Assembly (NCBI GenBank): GCA_029778535.1
Contig: JAKOQB010000064.1
Span: 1 to 45,415, forward strand
Direction of reading: 5' to 3'
Origin: Pseudomonadota bacterium
GTDB taxonomy: Bacteria; Pseudomonadota; Gammaproteobacteria; Burkholderiales; Burkholderiaceae_F
Length of the DNA: 45,415 nucleotides
This document shows, one piece after another, positions 1 through 6,486 of this stretch. The first letter of the stretch is position 1. Every line of letters begins with the position of its first letter. The position numbers and the translations under genes are program-made. The notes below the pieces were generated by a model. That model saw nothing but the letters and a program-made list of their open reading frames with translations, searched no databases and was not told the origin of the DNA.

Positions 1-127
1 CACACAACTCGGCCCACGGCACGATCTGCTGCATCGTCGCCAAAAACAGATCGCGCTTGGTCGGCCGCCGGTATTGCTCGAATCCGGCGCCTTGATCGGC
101 CGCCACGGCCAGGGTCTGCTGTCTCAT
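1..127 (-). CDS. IS5-family transposase, N-terminal part (runs off the window)
   Basis: The first 42 codons of a transposase are present; the rest lies left of the window. The reading starts MRQQTLAV and continues through FEQYRRPTKRDLFLATMQQIVPW. This matches the usual IS5-family N-terminus: a short polar start, then a K-R-x-L-F-L helix, then a V-P-W segment. The family catalyses DDE cut-and-paste transposition, but the catalytic acidic residues lie in the missing part, so activity cannot be judged. The ATG at 125-127 is about 75 bases from the likely element end, a normal leader length for such elements. Confidence 0.8.
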   Translation of the reverse strand, partial: MRQQTLAVAADQGAGFEQYRRPTKRDLFLATMQQIVPWAELC

Positions 128-202
128 GCACGGCTCCGCTGCGTCAAACCAGCAACTCGTAACGCGCCACCTCCGCTTTGGTGGACTTGTTCAGCATTGC
201 CC
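128..202 (-). mobile_element. Terminal region of the IS5-family element, probable inverted repeat
   Basis: This is the non-coding end of the insertion sequence whose transposase starts at 127. Read on the minus strand, the outer end is about GGGCAATGCTGAACAAGTCC at 183-202, which resembles IS5-family terminal repeats. It abuts CTAG at 202-205, the kind of short target favoured by several IS5 subgroups, and that CTAG contains the stop codon of the next gene. The second terminal repeat is outside the window, so the exact boundary and the target duplication are inferred. Confidence 0.5.
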
Positions 203-591
203 TAGAGCGCGTTGAAAATGCCGTTGATCGCGTCTTCGGCCAGGCCAAAGCCGGCGCCCATGCCCAGTCCCGCGGTGAGACTGCCGAGAAACCCGCCGCC
301 GCCCGAGCTTGCCCAGCCGCGCGGCTGCACCGTCGGGCTGGGGTGCGTCTGCAGCTGCGCCTCGAGGGTCTGGATGTACTGGCCCATCTGGGTCACCAGC
401 GTCGCAAGCATCTGGTTTTCGCTCTGTACCGACAGCGCGATCTCGCGCAGATCCATGGCCCACTCACGCCCCGTGGCGTCGTCGGGTGCCGCGGCCTTGA
501 GCTTCTGCGCCAGCGTCTGGATGTTCTGGACCAGCGTCTGCGACTGCTGCTCGACTTGCATGACCTGATTCTGTGCGCTGCTGTAGTCCAT
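202..591 (-). CDS. Small coiled-coil protein with glycine-rich C-terminus, function unknown
   Basis: A 129-residue protein I do not recognise. Residues 1-100 are polar and Gln-rich with regular hydrophobic spacing (NQVMQVEQQSQTLVQNIQ), which predicts one or two long helices in a coiled coil. Residues 108-129 form a glycine-rich hydrophobic tail with GGGG and GLGMGAGFGL, which could insert in or touch a membrane. There is no signal peptide. It lies 104 bases downstream of the PHA-type hydrolase on the same strand. Helical, surface-seeking proteins beside PHA genes can be phasin-like, but that is only a guess from position. The IS element ends exactly at its TAG stop. Confidence 0.65.
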   Translation of the reverse strand: MDYSSAQNQVMQVEQQSQTLVQNIQTLAQKLKAAAPDDATGREWAMDLREIALSVQSENQMLATLVTQMGQYIQTLEAQLQTHPSPTVQPRGWASSGGGGFLGSLTAGLGMGAGFGLAEDAINGIFNAL

Positions 592-695
592 CTTGTGGTC
601 TCTTCAAGTTGTCCGCCGGTCAGACACGCGCCGGCGGCCGCGGTTCCGCGTGCGAGGCGACGCGGTGGCGCGTGGGGATCACAAGCTTCAGGAGT

Positions 696-1838
696 TCAGT
701 TCGCACGTCGACCACGCGCGCGGATCCACTTGCCGATCGCCGGCCACGCATCGCGCAACGTGTTCGTCCCCATGAACAGGCCAATGTGCCCGCCCGGGAC
801 GAGCTTCTTCTCGATCTCGCGGCGGGGCGTGCCGAGCAGGGTTTCGGCGTTGAAGACCTGCTCGGGCGTGGTGATGTCGTCGTGTGCGCCGGCGAGCAGG
901 TACACGGGCACCGTGATGTCTTTCGGCTTCAGCGTGCGGCCGAGCCCGACGAACTCGCCCTTGGCAAAGCGGTTGCGCTTGAACAGTTCGTCGATCGACT
1001 GCAGGTAGTAGCGGCCGGGCAGATCGACCGCGTATTCGTACCAGCGCTCGAAGCGTTCGGTGCGTGCGACGTAGCCGCCGTCTTCGATGTGCTGGTACAG
1101 ATCGAGGTACTTCCCGACATACTGCCGGTCGGGGTGCATGTTCTTCCATCCGGCCAGCATGAAGCGGCCGAGCATGCGGCCGCCGCCGGCGGCCACCAGT
1201 TCCTCGTAGAAGCTCAGCGGAAGCTCGCGCGAGATTCGCTTGATCTCGCCCCGCCCGGCGTCGGTGTCGATCGGCGCGCCCGCCAGCACGAGCGAATGCA
1301 CCTTGCCCGGGAAGCGCGCGGCAAACATCGCCGCCATCCAGCCGCCCTGGCACAGCCCGACGAGATGCACGCCACCGCCGAGGTCGTCGACGGCGACGTT
1401 GATCTCGGCGAGGTACTTGTCGATGTCATAGTCGCGCATCGCAGGCGTGGCGGACTTCCAGTCGGTGACCAGCACCCGTGACAGCCCCGCGCCGAGCAGC
1501 GTTTCGACCAGGCTCTGGCCGCGTGCGAAATCGGCAATCGAGGCGGCGTGGCCGGCGTACGGCGCGTCGACCAGCACCGCGATGTCATCCGGCCGGGCGG
1601 CGGCGCGCGAAAAGTCGCGCAGCCGCATCGTGTCGAGATCGAGCGCGATGCGATGGCTCGTCGCCCACTCGGGCGGCGGCGACGCGGCGAGCTTTTCGAC
1701 CTCCGAAAGGTACTTCAGGTTTTCCCGGAACAGCTTCATCCCGGCCTGCTGCAGTTCGATCGTCGCTGCCAGCGGCCAGAACCACGGCACGCTGTGCTCC
1801 TGTCCGGGCGGATGCGTCGCGGTCGGTTTGTCGTTCAT
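696..1838 (-). CDS. PHA synthase/depolymerase-like alpha/beta hydrolase with Cys nucleophile
   Basis: A 380-residue alpha/beta hydrolase of the polyhydroxyalkanoate synthase/depolymerase superfamily. The nucleophile elbow reads V-G-L-C-Q-G-G with Cys163. The likely acid is Asp320 in LAGAHDD and the likely base His351 in PGGHIG. The Cys-Asp-His spacing is close to that of PhaC. The protein is about 200 residues shorter than class I PhaC because the N-terminal domain is small, so it is probably a hydrolase or thioesterase of hydroxyacyl substrates rather than a polymerising synthase. Its ATG overlaps the stop of an acetate kinase remnant in an ATGA arrangement. A phosphotransacylase / acetate kinase / FabI / PhaC-like cluster is, from memory, common in Burkholderiales. 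Confidence 0.75.
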   Translation of the reverse strand: MNDKPTATHPPGQEHSVPWFWPLAATIELQQAGMKLFRENLKYLSEVEKLAASPPPEWATSHRIALDLDTMRLRDFSRAAARPDDIAVLVDAPYAGHAASIADFARGQSLVETLLGAGLSRVLVTDWKSATPAMRDYDIDKYLAEINVAVDDLGGGVHLVGLCQGGWMAAMFAARFPGKVHSLVLAGAPIDTDAGRGEIKRISRELPLSFYEELVAAGGGRMLGRFMLAGWKNMHPDRQYVGKYLDLYQHIEDGGYVARTERFERWYEYAVDLPGRYYLQSIDELFKRNRFAKGEFVGLGRTLKPKDITVPVYLLAGAHDDITTPEQVFNAETLLGTPRREIEKKLVPGGHIGLFMGTNTLRDAWPAIGKWIRARGRRAN

Positions 1839-1925
1839 CTCCGGCTTTCTTGCAGCAGGCGCACACAGTGGCGCGCGATCACCTGTTCATCGGCCGTCGG
1901 GATCACCACACCGGCACGCAGCGGG
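1835..1925 (-). pseudogene. Remnant 3' end of an acetate kinase gene (ackA)
   Basis: About 27 codons read RAGVVIPTADEQVIARHCVRL and then end at a TGA that overlaps the hydrolase ATG (ATGA). The V-I-P-T-x-E-E-x-x-I-A-R pattern is the conserved C-terminus of acetate/propionate kinases. Upstream in this frame the sequence becomes Arg-rich, non-coding-looking DNA, and the neighbouring chloride channel gene ends at 1975, so the first roughly 90% of the kinase gene is missing. The remnant implies a deletion or rearrangement that removed the kinase but left the coupling of its stop to the hydrolase start. The left limit is approximate. Confidence 0.6.
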
Positions 1926-1974
1926 CGGGCACGATCGGCACGCGCGTGCCCACGGCGACGCCGGCCGCATCGCT

Positions 1975-3468
1975 TCACGGCCGCCCCTCGATCGGGTTGC
2001 CGTACAGCGGCCGCGTGCCGAAGCGCGCGCTGATTGCGTACGCGACCGCGCACGCCAGCATCACCGGCGCCGTGAGCTGGAACTGGTTGGTCATCTCCAG
2101 CACGACGACGATCGACGTGATCGGCGCGTGCGTGACCGCCGACAGCACCGCGGCCATGCCGATCACGCCGAGCACGCGCGGGTCGCCGGCCAGCGCCGGA
2201 TCGACCAGCGCGCCGCCGGCGACCGCGAACAGATAGCCGCCCGCGGCGCCGACGAACAGCATCGGCGTGAACATGCCGCCGACCGCGCCCGACCCCGCGC
2301 TCGCGAGCGTCGCGACGATCTTCGCGGCCAGGATCAGCGCGACGAAATGCCAGGAGTCATTGCCGTGCAGCAGGTCAGACACGACCGCGTAGCCGTTGCC
2401 CCACACCTCGGGCACCGCGGCCGACAGCGCGCCCACCGCGAGCCCGCCCGCGCCCAGTCGCAGCCACGGCGCGCGCAGGGCGGCAAAGAGCTGGCGCGAC
2501 CGCTGCAGCAGCGCGAGCACCAGCCAGCCGAGCAGCCCGCTGGCAATGCCGAAGACGGCCGCCAGCGGCAAGCTGGCGGGCGTCAGGTCCACGCGCGGCA
2601 TCGTGTACACGGGATGCACGTCGGTGAGCCCGAAGACGACTGCGGTGGCGCTGACCGCGGCGATCAGCACCGCTTCGACCCGCTGCCGCGCGAACGTGCC
2701 GAGCGCCAGTTCGAGCACGAATACCACGCCCGCGATCGGCGCGTGATACGCAGTACCGAAGCCGGCCGCGATGCCGCACGCGAGCAGCGTGGCGCGCTGC
2801 TCGGCGGGCACCGGCAGCCAGCGCGCGGCGCGCGCCGCGGCCCACGCGGCGAGTTGCACCATCGGGCCTTCGCGACCGATCGACGCGCCGCTGCCGATCG
2901 ACAGCAGCGCCGAGGCCGAGCGCGCGAGCGTCGTGCGGTCGTTCAGCGTCGCATCTCCGCTGCGCGCCGCGTCCAGATAGTCGATGTGCCGATCGCCCTG
3001 CGGACCGCGCTGCGCCCAGCGCTTGCCCCACTGCTGCAGCAGTCCGGCGGCCAGGCCGCCGCCGAGCGGCACCAACAGCCGCTGCCACCATTCAAGCGCG
3101 AGCGCGGTCGCGACCAGGCCGCCGGTGTGCCCGGTGCCGATCCATTGCGTGACCGCGATCAGCGAGCGGAAGCCGACCGCGACCAACCCGCCGATGGCGC
3201 CGATCAGCGCTGCGGCGGCCCAGACGAGCGCGACCGCGGAGGCGCCGCGCAGCATGCCCGCGGCGGACCGCGTTCGCCGTTGCTCCTGCGATTCATCCGC
3301 GGGCGGCTGATCCGCTGGGGCGGGCTCGCGCGCGCGGCTCGACGCCGCCGCGGGGTCGGCGTCGACGCGGCATTGCGCGGGCGGGACCTGACGGCGTGCG
3401 TCGGGCGGGCGGCCATCGACGGCGTCGTTCGACGTGGCACCGACACGATCCGCGCCGTTGTGCTTCAT
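1975..3468 (-). CDS. clcB: ClC-family chloride channel, ClcB type
   Basis: A 497-residue ClC protein: a disordered, charged N-terminus of about 70 residues, then ten or more hydrophobic segments. The GREGP selectivity motif is at 198-202, with the gating glutamate Glu200, and GGMFTP is present further on. The ClcA motif GSGIP is absent; the region instead resembles ClcB. The position matching the proton-pathway glutamate of ClcA (second E of IIEEM) is Leu in VLELA, so channel rather than proton-exchange behaviour is plausible; this is inferred by analogy. It is the last gene of the minus-strand operon. Its ATG overlaps the rhomboid stop by four bases (ATGA), which suggests translational coupling. 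Confidence 0.85.
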   Translation of the reverse strand: MKHNGADRVGATSNDAVDGRPPDARRQVPPAQCRVDADPAAASSRAREPAPADQPPADESQEQRRTRSAAGMLRGASAVALVWAAAALIGAIGGLVAVGFRSLIAVTQWIGTGHTGGLVATALALEWWQRLLVPLGGGLAAGLLQQWGKRWAQRGPQGDRHIDYLDAARSGDATLNDRTTLARSASALLSIGSGASIGREGPMVQLAAWAAARAARWLPVPAEQRATLLACGIAAGFGTAYHAPIAGVVFVLELALGTFARQRVEAVLIAAVSATAVVFGLTDVHPVYTMPRVDLTPASLPLAAVFGIASGLLGWLVLALLQRSRQLFAALRAPWLRLGAGGLAVGALSAAVPEVWGNGYAVVSDLLHGNDSWHFVALILAAKIVATLASAGSGAVGGMFTPMLFVGAAGGYLFAVAGGALVDPALAGDPRVLGVIGMAAVLSAVTHAPITSIVVVLEMTNQFQLTAPVMLACAVAYAISARFGTRPLYGNPIEGRP

Positions 3469-4064
3469 CGCCAGCGCCGCCGCGCCAGCCGCCAGCCGTA
3501 GCGATACGCGAGCCAGCCGCCGACCAGTCCGCCGAGGTGCGCGAAGTGCGCGACACCGGCGGCGGTGCCGGTGACGCCGAGCGTAAGTTCGAGCGCGGCG
3601 TACGCGACGACCATCGTGCGCGCCGACATCGGGATCGGCGGGAACAGCAGCATCACGCGCCGGTGCGGAAACATCAGCGCATAGCAAAGCATCAGGCCGA
3701 ACACGCCGGCCGATGCGCCGATCACCGGTCCGCCGCCGCCCGTGAGCGCGGCGGCGAGGATCTGCGCGATCGCGCCGGTCAGCACCGCGGCGAAGTACGC
3801 CAGCAGCACGCGCGGACCATTCCACACGCGCTCGACATCGGCGCCGAACATGTATAGCCCGAACATGTTCAGCGCCAGGTGCGCGACGTTGGCGTGCAGG
3901 AAGCTGTAGGTGACGAGCTGCCACGGTGCCGCCAGCACGCCGGCGAGCGGCGCGCCCGGATCGACCCACAGCGCGAGCGCGTTGACGAGCGATCCGCCGA
4001 CCGTCATCTCGACCAGATAGGCCAGCACGTTGGCGACGATCAGTGCCTGGATGGTGGGCGGCAT
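3465..4064 (-). CDS. Rhomboid-family intramembrane serine protease
   Basis: A 199-residue six-helix rhomboid. The conserved H-x3-H-x3-N-like stretch FLHANVAHLALNMFG is at 56-70. The catalytic Ser118 lies in G-A-S-A-G-V-F-G, and His176 in AHFAHLGGLVGG completes the Ser-His dyad. Such enzymes cleave transmembrane substrates within the inner membrane. The start at 4064 is supported by AGGAACC just upstream. It sits 12 bases after the histidine kinase stop and overlaps clcB by four bases, so all are probably on one transcript. Its substrate is unknown; the 60-residue membrane protein at the head of the operon is one possibility, purely by neighbourhood. Confidence 0.9.
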   Translation of the reverse strand: MPPTIQALIVANVLAYLVEMTVGGSLVNALALWVDPGAPLAGVLAAPWQLVTYSFLHANVAHLALNMFGLYMFGADVERVWNGPRVLLAYFAAVLTGAIAQILAAALTGGGGPVIGASAGVFGLMLCYALMFPHRRVMLLFPPIPMSARTMVVAYAALELTLGVTGTAAGVAHFAHLGGLVGGWLAYRYGWRLARRRWR

Positions 4065-4075
4065 GGCGGTTCCTT

Positions 4076-5389
4076 TCAGGCCGAAGCCTCGCGGCGCGCG
4101 AAGCGCACCTCGGCGCGCAGGCCGCCGAGCGGCGCATCGTCGAGCCGTACCTGCGCATTGTGGCGCGCCGCGATCGCCTGCACGATCGCCAGCCCCAGCC
4201 CGCTGCCGGTGGTCTCGCCGCTGTCGCGGCGGTAGAAGCGGTCGAACACACGCGCGCGCTCCTCGGCCGGAATACCGGGGCCGGAATCGTCGACCTGCAG
4301 CACGGCCGCGCCGCCGTCGGCGCGCACGCGCACGATCACCTGCGCGCGCTCGCCCGCGTAGCGCACCGCGTTGTCGATCAGGTTGCGCGCGGCCATGCGC
4401 AGCGCGTTGGCGTCGCCGCGGACCGTCACCGGCTGCGGCGCGTCGAGTTCGAGCTCGACCGCGCGCGATTGCGCCAGCACGACCGCGTCGGCCGCCGCCT
4501 GCCGCGCACACTCCGCCAGATCGGTGTCGGCGAACGCCGCGTCGGCACCGCCGGGCTCGGCGCGCGCCAGCGCCATGAGCTGCTCGACCAGGTGGCGCAT
4601 CCGTTCCATGCCGGAGCCGAGCTGCTCGATCGCTTGCCCGCGCGTCGCTGCATCGGGCGCGCGCCGCAGCAGGTCGAGCTGCAGTTTCAGCGCGGTCAGC
4701 GGCGAGCGCAGCTCGTGCGCGGCGTCGGCGACGAACGCGCGCTGCGCGTCGAACGATGCGGCGAGCCGCGCCAGCAGCGAATTCAACGCTGCCACCAGCG
4801 GCGCGATCTCCGCCGGCAGGCCGGCAACCGCGAGCGGCGACAGCGATTCCGCGTCGCGCGCGCGCACCGCGGTGACCAGGTGGTGCAGCGGCGAGAGTGA
4901 GTAACGCACCAGCCAGCCGACCGCGAAGGCGACCAGCGGCGCGGAGATCAGCAGCGGCACGACGCTGCGCCACGCCGCGGCGGCCGCGAGCCGTTGCCGC
5001 ACCGACATCGGCTGCGCGACCTGGATCACGCGGTTGCGCGCGGTGGCGCTGAACACGCGCCATGGCGCGCCGTCGATGTTCACGTCGGCGTAGCCGAGCA
5101 CCGCCTGCCGTGGCAGCCCCGGCAGCGGGCGCGACTCGTAGGTCACGCTGCCGTCGCCGGACCACACCTGCACCACGTAGTCGAACGCCGCGTCCGGCAG
5201 CGCGACGCGGTCCTCGTCGATGATCAAGCCATGGTCGCGCAGCGACAGTGCCATCTGCTGCAGCTGATAGTCGAACAACTGATCGGTCTCGTGCAGCACG
5301 GTGCGATAGGTGATGGTTGCCACCACGATGGCGGCGGCGGTCGCCAGCATGAGCAGGAATGCCAGCAGCCGCGTGCGCAGCGACGTCAT
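4076..5389 (-). CDS. Sensor histidine kinase, QseC/TctE-like
   Basis: A 437-residue membrane histidine kinase. TM1 is at about 8-28, then a periplasmic domain of about 110 residues, then TM2 at about 143-163, followed by HAMP. The HisKA H-box FVADAAHELRSP carries the phospho-acceptor His225. The N-box RNLIDNAVRYA and the G-boxes DDSGPGIP and GSGLGLAI complete a full ATPase domain. The layout matches QseC/TctE/PmrB sensors. It overlaps the response regulator by ATGA, so the pair is translationally coupled. The signal is not evident; the co-transcribed rhomboid and chloride channel suggest an envelope or ion stress, which is inference. Confidence 0.92.
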   Translation of the reverse strand: MTSLRTRLLAFLLMLATAAAIVVATITYRTVLHETDQLFDYQLQQMALSLRDHGLIIDEDRVALPDAAFDYVVQVWSGDGSVTYESRPLPGLPRQAVLGYADVNIDGAPWRVFSATARNRVIQVAQPMSVRQRLAAAAAWRSVVPLLISAPLVAFAVGWLVRYSLSPLHHLVTAVRARDAESLSPLAVAGLPAEIAPLVAALNSLLARLAASFDAQRAFVADAAHELRSPLTALKLQLDLLRRAPDAATRGQAIEQLGSGMERMRHLVEQLMALARAEPGGADAAFADTDLAECARQAAADAVVLAQSRAVELELDAPQPVTVRGDANALRMAARNLIDNAVRYAGERAQVIVRVRADGGAAVLQVDDSGPGIPAEERARVFDRFYRRDSGETTGSGLGLAIVQAIAARHNAQVRLDDAPLGGLRAEVRFARREASA

Positions 5390-6054
5390 TGTGCTCTCGG
5401 CGCGCCGACGTAGTAGCCGATGCCGCGCACGGTGTGGATGAAGCCGTCGCCCAGCTTGCGCCGCAGCTGATGCACGTAGACGGAGATCGCGTTGCTTTCC
5501 AGTTCCTCGCCCCAGCCGTACAGCCGGTCCTCCAGTTGCGCGCGCGACAGGATCGCGCCCGGCCGCAGCATCAGCGCCTCGAGCACCGCGTACTCGCGCG
5601 CCGACAGCGCCACCGGCACGCCGTCGCGGGTGACCTGGCGCGTGGCCGGATCGAGAACGACGGCACCGACTTCGATCGACGGCTCGGCGCGCCCGGCCTG
5701 GCGGCGCACAACCGCGCGCATGCGCGCCAGCAGCTCGTCGAGCTCGAACGGCTTGACGATGTAGTCGTCGGCGCCGGCGTCGAGCCCGCGCACCCGGCTC
5801 TGCAGCGCGTCGCGCGCGGTGACGACGATCACCGGCGTGCGGTCGCCCCGCAGTCGCAGCGCGGCCAGCACCTCGAGGCCGTCGCGCTGAGGTAGCCCGA
5901 GGTCGAGCAGCACGAGGTCAAAGCGCTCGGTGGCGAGCGTGCCGTCGGCCGCACGGCCGTCGCGCACCCAGTCGACCGCGTAGCCGCACTGGCGCAGCGC
6001 GCTGCGCAGGTTGTCGCCGATCATGCGGTCGTCCTCGACCAGCAGTACACGCAC
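5386..6054 (-). CDS. OmpR/PhoB-family response regulator, QseB-like
   Basis: A 222-residue regulator. The receiver domain (1-115) has acidic residues Glu7-Asp8-Asp9, phospho-acceptor Asp51 in VLLDLGLPQRDG and Lys101 in IVKPFELDEL. The winged-helix DNA-binding domain (about 125-218) contains SRAQLEDRLYGWGEELESNA and the recognition helix VYVHQLRRKL. The start is a GTG at 6054 preceded by GAGGG. It is partner to the kinase immediately downstream (ATGA overlap) and lies 58 bases after a small membrane protein gene. It probably regulates this operon among other targets. Confidence 0.93.
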   Translation of the reverse strand: MRVLLVEDDRMIGDNLRSALRQCGYAVDWVRDGRAADGTLATERFDLVLLDLGLPQRDGLEVLAALRLRGDRTPVIVVTARDALQSRVRGLDAGADDYIVKPFELDELLARMRAVVRRQAGRAEPSIEVGAVVLDPATRQVTRDGVPVALSAREYAVLEALMLRPGAILSRAQLEDRLYGWGEELESNAISVYVHQLRRKLGDGFIHTVRGIGYYVGAPRAQ

Positions 6055-6112
6055 AGTTCACCCTCGAAGTTGCGCTTCGACGTGATTATGCGAGGGCCCG
6101 GTTAAGCGGCGG

Positions 6113-6295
6113 TTAGGTATCTCGCCGCAGCGCGCGCAGCGCCATCGCGCCGGCGAACGCCGCCGCGGCGACGAGCACGCCCATCACGTCCAGTTCCACC
6201 GGCGAGCGTAATGCGCCGGCGGCGCTCATGCCGGCGAACAGCACGAAGGGCGGCAACAATGCCAGCTCGATGACGAGCCAGATGGTGAATTTCAT
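6113..6295 (-). CDS. Small two-helix inner-membrane protein, operon leader gene
   Basis: A 60-residue protein starting MKFTIWLVIELALLPP, with two predicted transmembrane helices (about 4-22 and 38-55) joined by a short loop and ending in RALRRDT. The ATG at 6295 is preceded by GGGAG at good spacing, whereas the longer upstream reading lacks coding character. It is the first gene before the response regulator, kinase, rhomboid and clcB on the same strand. Small membrane proteins encoded beside two-component systems can act as connectors or inhibitors, and a two-helix protein could also be a rhomboid client. No homologue is recognised. Confidence 0.6.
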   Translation of the reverse strand: MKFTIWLVIELALLPPFVLFAGMSAAGALRSPVELDVMGVLVAAAAFAGAMALRALRRDT

Positions 6296-6486
6296 GTCAA
6301 CTCCCGGCGGGGACGGCGGGCAAGGCCGCCCGTGTGGAAGGTTCGACCGCGAACGCGGCGCCGGGTTTGCCGCCCGACGGTGATCGACCTCACTGAATGC
6401 GATGCGCTGCGCAGCGGGTGCGTGAGCGCGGCGATCGCGTATCGGACGCGATCGACCGGCCCGAGGAATCCGCTCGATCCGGCATC

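Noticed and set aside
613..637. CCGCCGG/CCGGCGG hairpin as a terminator between the two left-end genes
   Set aside because: Only 7 bp with an 11-base loop and no T-run on the minus strand; such GC dyads are frequent by chance in this composition.
1447..3501. 684-residue plus-strand open frame across the PHA-type hydrolase and chloride channel
   Set aside because: Shadow frame dominated by Arg, Ala, Asp and Gln; both minus-strand genes have recognisable motifs throughout.
3468..4251. N-terminal extension of the chloride channel through the rhomboid gene
   Set aside because: The extra 260 residues are Arg-rich and overlap the rhomboid in another frame. The ATG at 3468 with an ATGA overlap is far more likely.
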